The notes beneath the pieces are model-generated. The model was not told the origin of the DNA. It ran no database searches and worked only from the letters and a program-made list of their open reading frames with translations. Made by a program: the position numbers and the translations under genes. Below are positions 44,730 through 50,884 of a stretch of DNA of 54,185 nt, piece by piece. How positions within the stretch are numbered: position 1 is the first letter of the stretch; every line of letters starts with the position of its first letter. The DNA lies in NCBI GenBank assembly GCA_002435745.1, contig DIWT01000026.1, forward strand, positions 1 to 54,185, read 5' to 3'. The stretch comes from a bacterium UBP15_UBA6099 (GTDB lineage Bacteria > UBP15 > UBA6099).

Positions 44730-44888
44730 TTGAGAAGAATCGGAAGAATAACATTGCTGATGTGTGAAACAGCGCTTGCCATCTGCTGTCTAGCCTCCTG
44801 CGGCGGCGGCGGGGGTGGCGAAAATAGGGTACAGGCATCGCTGAGAGACGCGCTGCCTGTCCCCTTTTTCGCTTATACGAAGAATTAA
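44730..44888 (+). pseudogene. Truncated fourth array lipoprotein
   Basis: The spacer and the first 30 codons repeat the start of copy 2 almost base for base: TTG start, signal peptide, LASC lipobox, then six glycines. Similarity stops there. The frame runs into a palindromic element (44818-44872) and ends after 52 codons with PFFAYTKN. All mature domains are missing. A short lipopeptide might still be made, but this is best read as a broken copy or an incomplete duplication. Confidence 0.8.
44818..44872 (+). repeat. Imperfect palindrome inserted in the fourth copy
   Basis: The left arm GCGAAAATAGGGTACAGGCA pairs imperfectly with the right arm TGCCTGTCCCCTTTTTCGC across a short GAGAGACGC loop. 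It begins exactly where similarity to the other lipoprotein genes ends. The GGGTACAGGCA/TGCCTGTCCCC arms resemble REP-type palindromes mobilised by Y1 transposases; this is from memory. It may also stop transcription at the end of the array, since the right arm contains a T run. Confidence 0.6.
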
Positions 44889-44984
44889 ATGAAAGCTCCC
44901 ATTTGCATTTGATATAGCAGCAACATGCACAAAGGAAAAAGCTTTGTGAATGGCACACATTTAAGCGGGTAGAATCATAAAATT

Positions 44985-45049
44985 AAAATGTGTCACCTAT
45001 GTCTCCGTCCATACATTAATCGCCGCTTTAAACGCGAGCGACGCGAAAA
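44985..45049 (+). repeat. Repeat B, right copy, flanking the accessory island
   Basis: 44996-45049 is identical over 54 bp to 38242-38295 in direct orientation. Its left extension (AAAATGTGTCACCTATGTCT) matches the unit at 38208-38230 with two differences. The copies lie 6.75 kb apart and enclose the EF-hand gene and the lipoprotein array. Confidence 0.8.
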
Positions 45050-45274
45050 ATACGCGGGAATGAATTCCCGGCAAAGGCAAAGCGGCGATGAATCGCCGCT
45101 CTCCAAAGTAAATGCCGCTTGATATGTAGAATCGCACAGGGCGGCTTATTCGCGATGGGCGCTCTCTTTTTCTGAATCGATGCCGGTTTGCTTGCGTGGA
45201 GTAAACAACAGGGTTGCGCTATTTGTCTTTTTTCTATGGCTTCTTTTGCTACGTTTGCAAGACGGTGGAAGTTG
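45050..45274. other. Intergenic stretch with two hairpins
   Basis: No gene seen. It contains two perfect inverted repeats: CGGGAAT/ATTCCCG (45055-45070) and AGCGGCGAT/ATCGCCGCT (45081-45100). Each has a two-base centre. Neither is followed by a T run on either strand, so they look more like repeat-family palindromes than terminators, though the second could slow transcription leaving the MBL gene. Confidence 0.5.
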
Positions 45275-46252
45275 TCAGACGTCAACTTCCATGCCTTCAT
45301 GGGCGGCGAAGATATGGATATCCGGCCTGCCCTTCTCGGCAACGAGCTTTTTGCAGTAGTTTTCCATCTCGTCTACGGCGTTGTCCGCGCGAGTCGGCTC
45401 GTGATGGAAAAGCGCCACCCTTTTCACGTTGGCTGTGATGGCGGTCTCTACTGCGTCGTCGAGAGTGCTGTGGCCCCAGCCGATTTTGTTCATGCCTCCT
45501 GCGGGCGGCATGTATTCTTCTTTGGTGTATTGGGCGTCGAATATCAGCAGGTCGGCGTCCCGGGCGAATTCTTTTATGCGCCTGTTCATGTCGTCGACAA
45601 CTTGGTCGGCGTGGGCTTCCTCGCCTTCTTCCTCGCCGCCTCCGCCGCCGCCGAATAGAAAATCGTCCACTTCGTCCCCGCCGGATTCCGCTTTGTCTTT
45701 TTTCTTGAACACATTGGTGTAAGGCTCGGTGTCGAACTCGGTGACGACCACTTTGCCGGCGTACTCGAACCTGTAGCCGAGCGTCAATATCGGGTGGTTG
45801 AGGTACTTCGCGGTTATCTTAACTCCGTCCACCTCGAAAGTGGACTCTTTCAATTCGACGAAGTCGATTTTAGCCGCCATGTGTTCGAGTTTCACGGGGA
45901 AATAAGAATATTTCATCTGCCCGGCCACGATGTCTTCCAAGCGTTCGTTGAAGTTGACAGGGCCATAGAAGCAGAACTTGTTGCCGGGGATGAAGGCGGG
46001 GACGAAGAAAGGCCAGCCGTGAATGTGGTCCCAGTGGGTGTGGGAGAGGAAAATTTTGGCGTCGACTCTGCCGATGTTGCCGCGTCCCATCATGTTGAGG
46101 CCGAGTTCGCGGATGCCGGAGCCGGCGTCCATGATAAAAAGCTGTCCGCCGCCGGGCTGAATCTCCACGCAAGCTGTGTTTCCGCCGACTCTAACCGTCT
46201 TCGGGCCCGGCGTGGGTATGGAACCTCTCACTCCCCAGAATCTTACAAGCAT
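45275..46252 (-). CDS. MBL-fold metallo-hydrolase with acidic insertion
   Basis: The product of 325 residues opens FWGVRGSIPTPGP with GGNTACVEI, a pattern of the phosphodiesterase-like branch of metallo-beta-lactamase-fold proteins. Metal ligands are visible in FLSHTHWDHIHGWPFF, a later TEFDTEP, FDAQYT and a GWGHSTLDDAV histidine. Between about 190 and 215 there is a low-complexity insert with six glycines and many acids (DDFLFGGGGGGEEEGEE), probably a flexible loop. The substrate is unknown; cyclic-nucleotide or nucleic-acid phosphodiester is plausible. ATG 46252 has GGAG seven bases upstream. It is the last gene of the hslVU-HDOD run. Confidence 0.82.
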   Translation of the reverse strand: MLVRFWGVRGSIPTPGPKTVRVGGNTACVEIQPGGGQLFIMDAGSGIRELGLNMMGRGNIGRVDAKIFLSHTHWDHIHGWPFFVPAFIPGNKFCFYGPVNFNERLEDIVAGQMKYSYFPVKLEHMAAKIDFVELKESTFEVDGVKITAKYLNHPILTLGYRFEYAGKVVVTEFDTEPYTNVFKKKDKAESGGDEVDDFLFGGGGGGEEEGEEAHADQVVDDMNRRIKEFARDADLLIFDAQYTKEEYMPPAGGMNKIGWGHSTLDDAVETAITANVKRVALFHHEPTRADNAVDEMENYCKKLVAEKGRPDIHIFAAHEGMEVDV

Positions 46253-46310
46253 CAGGTTGCTCCGTGTGTGTGATTTTCGGATTGCGCGCGCGCCTGCGGC
46301 GCTACCGGCG

Positions 46311-47180
46311 TCAGCTCTTGTCCGACGACTGGAGAAACACCGACGCGCGCTCGACGCCCTCCATCAGGAACCCTTCCATGTCGGCCAGCGCGTCTTCCGT
46401 CAGGCCCACTTCGCGCCACATCTCAGGGGCTATCTTCTCCACATACGCATTCCCCCCGAAACCGGCTTCAAGCTTCTTGCAGTAGTTGTTCGATATGTGC
46501 ACCGCGAACACAAGCTTCTTGTTGTCATCTTTGACTTCAGCCAGACAGTGATGCTTGCTCATCGCCTCTATCAACTGAGACTGAAGCCCCCATTTATCTC
46601 CGAGCAGCCGCCCTATCTCCCCGTGGTTGATTCCGAAGACAGCGGTCTCGAAAAGATACAGCGGTTTCTGTTTTTCTCTCGCCGCGCCGATGACTTTTCC
46701 GTATCCGACCGGGTTAATCCTATTGAGGATAACCTTGCCGATGTCGTGCATAAGGCCGCCGAGAAAGAAATCTTCGAGGAAATTCTTGTGGATGCCGATT
46801 TTTCTTGCGATGAGTTTGGCGCAAACGCCGGTGGCGAGCAGATGCCGCCAGAATTCGTCCATGTCCAGTCCGCCCTTGGCGCTGCCTGCCATCGCTTCCA
46901 GAGCCGCCGTGCTCACCGCTAGATTCTTAATGGTGTTCAGGCCAAGCATCACTATTGCTCTGACAGTGGACGTGACCTGCTCGGAAAATCCGAAATACGC
47001 CGAGTTGACGAGTTTGAGGACTTTAGCGGCGAGAACCGGATCGAGAGAGATGACTTTGTTCAGGTCGTTGGCCGAAGATGTGGGATCATTAGCGACCTGA
47101 AGAATCTTGGCCACTGTCGGCGACAGGCTCGGCATCCTGTCTATGTGACGAAGCACAATTGCGGCTTTGCTGTCATCCAT
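46311..47180 (-). CDS. HDOD-domain signalling protein
   Basis: The product of 289 residues is a single HDOD domain, an HD-related fold usually without catalytic metal. It has the typical LPSLSPTVAKILQVANDPTS at the start, AAKVLKLVNSAYFG, and later GGLMHDIGKVILN. HDOD proteins are found in bacterial signalling, often beside chemotaxis and c-di-GMP proteins, but their action is poorly known. The HDxxK-like MHDIGK is retained. It starts 29 bases after hslU. Confidence 0.9.
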   Translation of the reverse strand: MDDSKAAIVLRHIDRMPSLSPTVAKILQVANDPTSSANDLNKVISLDPVLAAKVLKLVNSAYFGFSEQVTSTVRAIVMLGLNTIKNLAVSTAALEAMAGSAKGGLDMDEFWRHLLATGVCAKLIARKIGIHKNFLEDFFLGGLMHDIGKVILNRINPVGYGKVIGAAREKQKPLYLFETAVFGINHGEIGRLLGDKWGLQSQLIEAMSKHHCLAEVKDDNKKLVFAVHISNNYCKKLEAGFGGNAYVEKIAPEMWREVGLTEDALADMEGFLMEGVERASVFLQSSDKS

Positions 47181-47209
47181 TCAGGCGGTTTGTTCTCCCG
47201 CTGAGAAAT

Positions 47210-48658
47210 TTACAGTATATATCTACTCAAGTCAACATCATCTATGATGTCTTTTAGGGTTTCTCGAACGTGATTTTTGTCAATTTTCATATCCCCTTGC
47301 GCCACGTCGGGAGCATTGAATGATATGTCTTCGAGGACTTTTTCAAGCATTGTGTGCAGGCGTCGCGCGCCGATGTTCTCTGTCTGTTTGTTCACCCTCG
47401 AAGCGGCGTCGGCGATTTCGTCTATCCCGTCCTCGGTGAATGTCAGATTCACGCCGTCGGACTCCATAAGCGCGATATATTGCTTTATCAAAGCGTTTTT
47501 TGGTTCGGTCAGTATCCGCTTGAAGTCGTCCCGCGAGAGATTTTCCAGTTCCACCCTTAACGGAAACCTGCCTTGAAGTTCAGGTATCAGGTCCGACGGT
47601 TTGCTGTGCGAAAACGCGCCGGCGGCGATGAAAAGAACGTGATTCGTCTTGACCGGGCCGTACTTGGTGTTGACCGTGCTACCCTCGACGATGGGTAGAA
47701 TGTCCCTCTGCACGCCTTCGCGGGAAACGTCCGGGCCTGAGCCTGATTTTTCCCGCCCCGCTATTTTGTCTATCTCATCAATGAAAATAATCCCGGACTG
47801 CTCCACAAGTTTGACAGCCTCTGCTGCGGCGTCGTCCATGTCGATCATTTTCTCCGCTTCGGCGGCGGTCAATATTTTTTTCGCCTCGGCGACGGTGGTC
47901 TTTCTCTTCCTCTTCTTCGAGGGCATAAGGCCGCCTAGCATGTCCTGCAGGTTCACGCCCATCTCCTCTATCCCGGCGTTGGAGAATATCTCCACCATCT
48001 TGGGTTGCGAGTCGGCAACTTCTATCTCTATTTCGTTTCCGTCCATCTCTCCCGCTGAGATTTTTCTGCGGAGCCGCTCCCGGAGCCGGGATATCTGGTC
48101 GGAATCGTCGTCTAGAGCCTGTTCGGCGGCGGCGAACTCTTCCTGATCTGGGAACTGCCTGCGGCGGGGCCGGTGGTGCGTCATCGCGTCCACTATGATC
48201 TCTACCGCCATAGCCTCGGCGGCAGCCTCGACCGCTTCCCGCTTGCGGTTCTTCACCATCCTTACGGCCGACTCGACAAGGTCGCGAACCATGCTCTCAA
48301 CGTCCCTGCCGACGTATCCCACCTCGGTGTATTTCGTGGCTTCCACTTTGATGAACGGCGCGCTCATGAGAGTTGAAAGCCGCCGAGCTATCTCGGTTTT
48401 GCCCACCCCGGTGGGGCCTATCATCAGGATGTTCTTGGGGATTATCTCGTCCTGCAACTCGCCTTCGACGCGGGCGCGCCGGGCGCGGTTGCGCAACGCT
48501 ATCGCCACCACCCTTTTTGCCTGTTTCTGGCCGATGATGTAGCGGTCCAAGTAATCCACAATTTGAGTTGGGGTAAGGTCCGGGCCGGAGATGTCCCGGC
48601 TGGCCGGCACGAGCATATCCCGCCGCGCGGCCGCTTCGTCTTGATTTTCGATATTCAT
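47210..48658 (-). CDS. hslU: HslU, ATPase subunit of the HslUV protease
   Basis: The product of 482 residues is an AAA+ unfoldase with Walker A GPTGVGKT at 81-88 and Walker B GIIFIDEIDKIA. The I domain is near 150-260 (acidic, then RLRERLRRKISAGEMDG). Sensor motifs precede ENIGARRLHTMLEKVLEDISF, and the C-terminal tail SRYIL docks into HslV. It has about 24 more N-terminal residues than E. coli HslU. The start overlaps the hslV stop (ATGA). Confidence 0.97.
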   Translation of the reverse strand: MNIENQDEAAARRDMLVPASRDISGPDLTPTQIVDYLDRYIIGQKQAKRVVAIALRNRARRARVEGELQDEIIPKNILMIGPTGVGKTEIARRLSTLMSAPFIKVEATKYTEVGYVGRDVESMVRDLVESAVRMVKNRKREAVEAAAEAMAVEIIVDAMTHHRPRRRQFPDQEEFAAAEQALDDDSDQISRLRERLRRKISAGEMDGNEIEIEVADSQPKMVEIFSNAGIEEMGVNLQDMLGGLMPSKKRKRKTTVAEAKKILTAAEAEKMIDMDDAAAEAVKLVEQSGIIFIDEIDKIAGREKSGSGPDVSREGVQRDILPIVEGSTVNTKYGPVKTNHVLFIAAGAFSHSKPSDLIPELQGRFPLRVELENLSRDDFKRILTEPKNALIKQYIALMESDGVNLTFTEDGIDEIADAASRVNKQTENIGARRLHTMLEKVLEDISFNAPDVAQGDMKIDKNHVRETLKDIIDDVDLSRYIL

Positions 48659-49191
48659 GTGAGGGTCTCGATTGTGATGTTGTTATTTGTGAAAACGCAG
48701 ATTTCGGAGGCGGCCGTGAGCGCCTCGCGGGCGATCTCCTCTGCGGAGAGCGCCGTGTGTTTTAGAAGAGCGCGCGCGGCGGCCAGCGCGGGAGCGCCTC
48801 CGGAGCCTATAGAGGCGACATCGTCGTCCGGCTCTATGACTTCCCCGTTGCCGGACAGAAAGAGAAGGTGGGTTCTGTCCGCCACCAGAAGCATGGCCTC
48901 GAGCCGCCGCAGATATTTGTCGGTGCGCCACTCGCGCGCGAACTCCATAGCCGCGCGCGGCAGGTTGGACTGATACTTTTCGAGCATGGCGTCGAACTTC
49001 TCGAAAAGCGTCAGCGCGTCGGCCACCGAACCGGCGAAGCCGGCGACGACTTCCCCGTTCGCCATCCGTCTGACTTTTTTCGCTTTCGTCTTGATAATCT
49101 GGTTGCCGATTGACACTTGACCGTCGGCGGCGAAGGCGACTTTTCCGTCCCGTCGCACCGCGACGACGGTGGTTCCGTGCATGCTCGTCAT
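48655..49191 (-). CDS. hslV: HslV, peptidase subunit of the HslUV protease
   Basis: The product of 178 residues is a proteasome-type threonine peptidase. The first six residues (MTSMHG) are a propeptide, and the mature chain begins with the nucleophile in TTVVAVRRDGKVAFAADGQV. GFAGSVADALTLFEKFD and EPDDDVASIGSGG are typical of the family. It forms double hexameric rings capped by HslU. ATG 49191 is chosen for GGCGGA upstream and for the propeptide length. The tRNA-Gln gene lies 84 bases upstream on the same strand. Confidence 0.97.
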   Translation of the reverse strand: MTSMHGTTVVAVRRDGKVAFAADGQVSIGNQIIKTKAKKVRRMANGEVVAGFAGSVADALTLFEKFDAMLEKYQSNLPRAAMEFAREWRTDKYLRRLEAMLLVADRTHLLFLSGNGEVIEPDDDVASIGSGGAPALAAARALLKHTALSAEEIAREALTAASEICVFTNNNITIETLT

Positions 49192-49275
49192 ATCGTTTCC
49201 GCCTGACAAATTTTCGCCTCCGGGCAATCGCCGGGCGGGATCGCGGAGCGGACAGGCTCCGCGCGCCCGTATCCA

Positions 49276-49346
49276 CTGGGGCGGCAGGATTCGAACCTAC
49301 GATGCCGGGACCAAAGCCCGGTGCCTTGCCGCTTGGCTACGCCCCA
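49276..49346 (-). tRNA. tRNA-Gln (anticodon TTG)
   Basis: The minus strand gives a 71-nt cloverleaf: acceptor TGGGGCG/CGCCCCA with discriminator G, D arm GCC...GGC, anticodon stem CCGGG/CCCGG with loop CTTTGGT (anticodon TTG), and T arm GTAGG TTCGAAT CCTGC. The 3' CCA is not encoded. It lies between spoVG and hslV. Confidence 0.96.
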
Positions 49347-49446
49347 AAGCGCGTTTAATTATAATGTCGCGTCGGCGATAATCAATCCGTCCGGAGAGGT
49401 TCCGGGCGGAGGCGGGAGATTTTCGGCTGGCGGGGAGCCGTCTTCG

Positions 49447-49746
49447 TCAGACTTGCGCCCGCTGCTCGGACAGGGCTTCGGGAGCTTCGCATTCCTCTTC
49501 GCGGTACTTATCGATGAGCGCGTTCTGCACCTTCTGCCTGAAGTCCCTGCACACCGGATGGGCGATATCCTCGTGGGATCCGTCCGGTCTCTTCCTGCTC
49601 GGCATCGCCACGAACAGCCCTCTCACGCCTTCGATGATCTTCATGTCGTGAACCACGAACGACCCGTCAAAGACCACCGACGCGAAAGCTTTAAGCTTTC
49701 CATCCTCCGAGCGATGCCTGCGAATGCGAACTTCCGTGATTTCCAT
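49447..49746 (-). CDS. spoVG: SpoVG-family RNA/DNA-binding protein
   Basis: The product of 99 residues is a SpoVG domain. It has MEITEVRIRRHRSEDGKLKA, VVFDGSFVVHDMKIIEG, and GLFVAMPSRKRPDGSHEDIAHPV. The last 20 residues are an acidic/Gln tail. SpoVG proteins bind nucleic acid and regulate genes in many non-sporulating bacteria. The start ATG has AAGGGG nine bases upstream. It lies between the NTP-transferase gene and tRNA-Gln. Confidence 0.95.
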   Translation of the reverse strand: MEITEVRIRRHRSEDGKLKAFASVVFDGSFVVHDMKIIEGVRGLFVAMPSRKRPDGSHEDIAHPVCRDFRQKVQNALIDKYREEECEAPEALSEQRAQV

Positions 49747-49854
49747 CTGGTATCACCCCTTGATGAGTTGGCGGCCTTCGCCGCGCCCGAAACGCGCGCG
49801 GTTTATAATCGGTCGCCGCCTTCCGTTGCCGCTTTGTTTTATCTCCGCGACTTC

Positions 49855-50613
49855 TCACTCAAGGACTTTTTTCACCAGCAGGTAATCGCTCTCTTTGTCA
49901 ACGTCCACTCCTATTTCCGGGTATTGCGTCATGACGGGCTTGCCTTTGCACCCCGTGATGCGCTCCACTTTTTGCTCGATAACCGGGATTGACAGCCTAT
50001 GCAACAGGAAACCCACTATGAACCCGAACCCCAACATCCCGACTATCTTCCACGGTTTCTTGCGAGCCGCAAGTATCCTGTCTATGTAGCCCCAGTTTTC
50101 GAGCAATGCCGCCGGATTGAGCAAAAACACATTGCCGCCGGTGAAAACGCCCTCCTTTAAGCGGAAATACGTCCGCTTAGTCTCAGGAAATTTTTGATCG
50201 TTAAGTTTTTTCTCTACTATCGGGTAGTATAAATCAGCCTGCTCTTTTTTGCAAGCCCGAAGAAACCCTTCGATCATCTCCGGTTTCACCAGCGGTATAT
50301 CGCATGTTGCCACTAACATTCTCTTTTTGTTTTTGAACCTTTCCACTCCCATTTTCAGGTTGTCGAGCATTCCGGGCTTCGACTCCAGAACGGCGTCCAC
50401 CCTGCCGCCGAGGACTTCTTCCAGCGGCTGCTTCAACCCCACCACGACGATCTCGCCTATCTCCGGCGTTCCGCGCAGCGCGTCGACGACGTACTCTATC
50501 ATGCGCTTGTCGCCGATTTTGAGCATGGCGCGATTGTCATGCCCCGAACTATATTTCTTCAGGTCTTCGCTAAGCGTGCCGCCCGCAAGAATAAGCGCGT
50601 CCGTCTTTTCCAT
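49855..50613 (-). CDS. NTP-transferase (MobA-like) with a hydrophobic C-terminal segment
   Basis: The product of 252 residues opens MEKTDALILAGG, the nucleotide-binding start of MobA/IspD-type nucleotidyltransferases. It continues with MLKIGDKRMIEYVVDAL, VVVGLKQPL and MLVATCDIPLVKPEMIEGF (the metal-binding Asp). The G-x-G-T-R signature of sugar transferases is missing: GGTLSEDLKKYSSG stands there. Near the C-terminus a segment GMLGFGFIVGFLLHRL could dip into or cross the membrane, which is unusual. Product unknown. ATG 50613 has GGAGG seven bases upstream; the longer frame lacks such a site. Placement next to spoVG recalls the glmU-spoVG neighbourhood of Firmicutes. Confidence 0.8.
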   Translation of the reverse strand: MEKTDALILAGGTLSEDLKKYSSGHDNRAMLKIGDKRMIEYVVDALRGTPEIGEIVVVGLKQPLEEVLGGRVDAVLESKPGMLDNLKMGVERFKNKKRMLVATCDIPLVKPEMIEGFLRACKKEQADLYYPIVEKKLNDQKFPETKRTYFRLKEGVFTGGNVFLLNPAALLENWGYIDRILAARKKPWKIVGMLGFGFIVGFLLHRLSIPVIEQKVERITGCKGKPVMTQYPEIGVDVDKESDYLLVKKVLE

Positions 50614-50884
50614 GCGTCGTCCTCCGCGGCCCGCGTTGACTTCCGCCCGACCGCTTCTCAGGAATACTATCAAACTCCTCACCTTCATTCAAGAAGAAAT
50701 ATATCTATATATTAGCGCGTTCATTATTAGCAGCTTCGACGGCAAGTCCGCTCAGCGATTAAAACAACCCGCATCGGCAAACAATGCGGGTTATTCGATT
50801 CTCCGGATTTTTCAACAGAAGAATCCGGCACAAGCGCTTTTGCGCTAGAATAACATAAACGCCGCGCGCGGCGTCGGAGGAGTC
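50614..50884. other. Divergent promoter region between the NTP-transferase and rel-like genes
   Basis: No gene seen. It has an AT-rich core (50697-50715, ATATATCTATATATTAG), palindromic repeat C (50768-50793), a small inverted repeat AGCGC/GCGCT around TTTT (50833-50846) that touches a possible -10 box TAGAAT (50846-50851), and a GCCGCGCGCGGC palindrome just before the rel-like ribosome-binding site. Confidence 0.45.
50768..50793 (+). repeat. Dispersed palindromic repeat C, copy 2
   Basis: Arms CCCGCAT (50768-50774) and ATGCGGG (50784-50790), followed by TTA; about 22 of 26 positions match the minus strand of 11511-11536. It lies between two divergent genes, so it is not serving as a terminator for either. 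Confidence 0.6.

Larger units (their letters stand above)
39311..44888 (+). repeat. Tandem lipoprotein gene array
   Basis: Three full genes and one 5' fragment lie head-to-tail with spacers of 18-20 bases. The junction sequence from the last codons (IDYHPGP) through the spacer to the next signal peptide is the same between copies 1-2 and 3-4 (GGGCCGTGAGAGAGAGGGAA onwards). It is slightly changed between copies 2-3. Such junctions are expected from unequal crossing-over. Confidence 0.85.

Noticed and set aside
39311..44888. CRISPR array or short tandem repeats
   Set aside because: The repetition is of whole genes of about 1.8 kb; no short regularly spaced repeats are seen in the window.
44950..44966. 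Sigma-54 -24/-12 promoter (TGGCACACATTTAAGC)
   Set aside because: The GG to GC distance is one base too long, and no gene follows in that direction.
38208..45049. A complete insertion sequence
   Set aside because: The flanking repeats look like element ends, but no transposase or integrase reading frame lies between or beside them.
49447..49746. Evidence for sporulation from spoVG together with the SpoIVB-like protein
   Set aside because: Both families occur widely in non-sporulating bacteria, and no sporulation-specific gene is present here.
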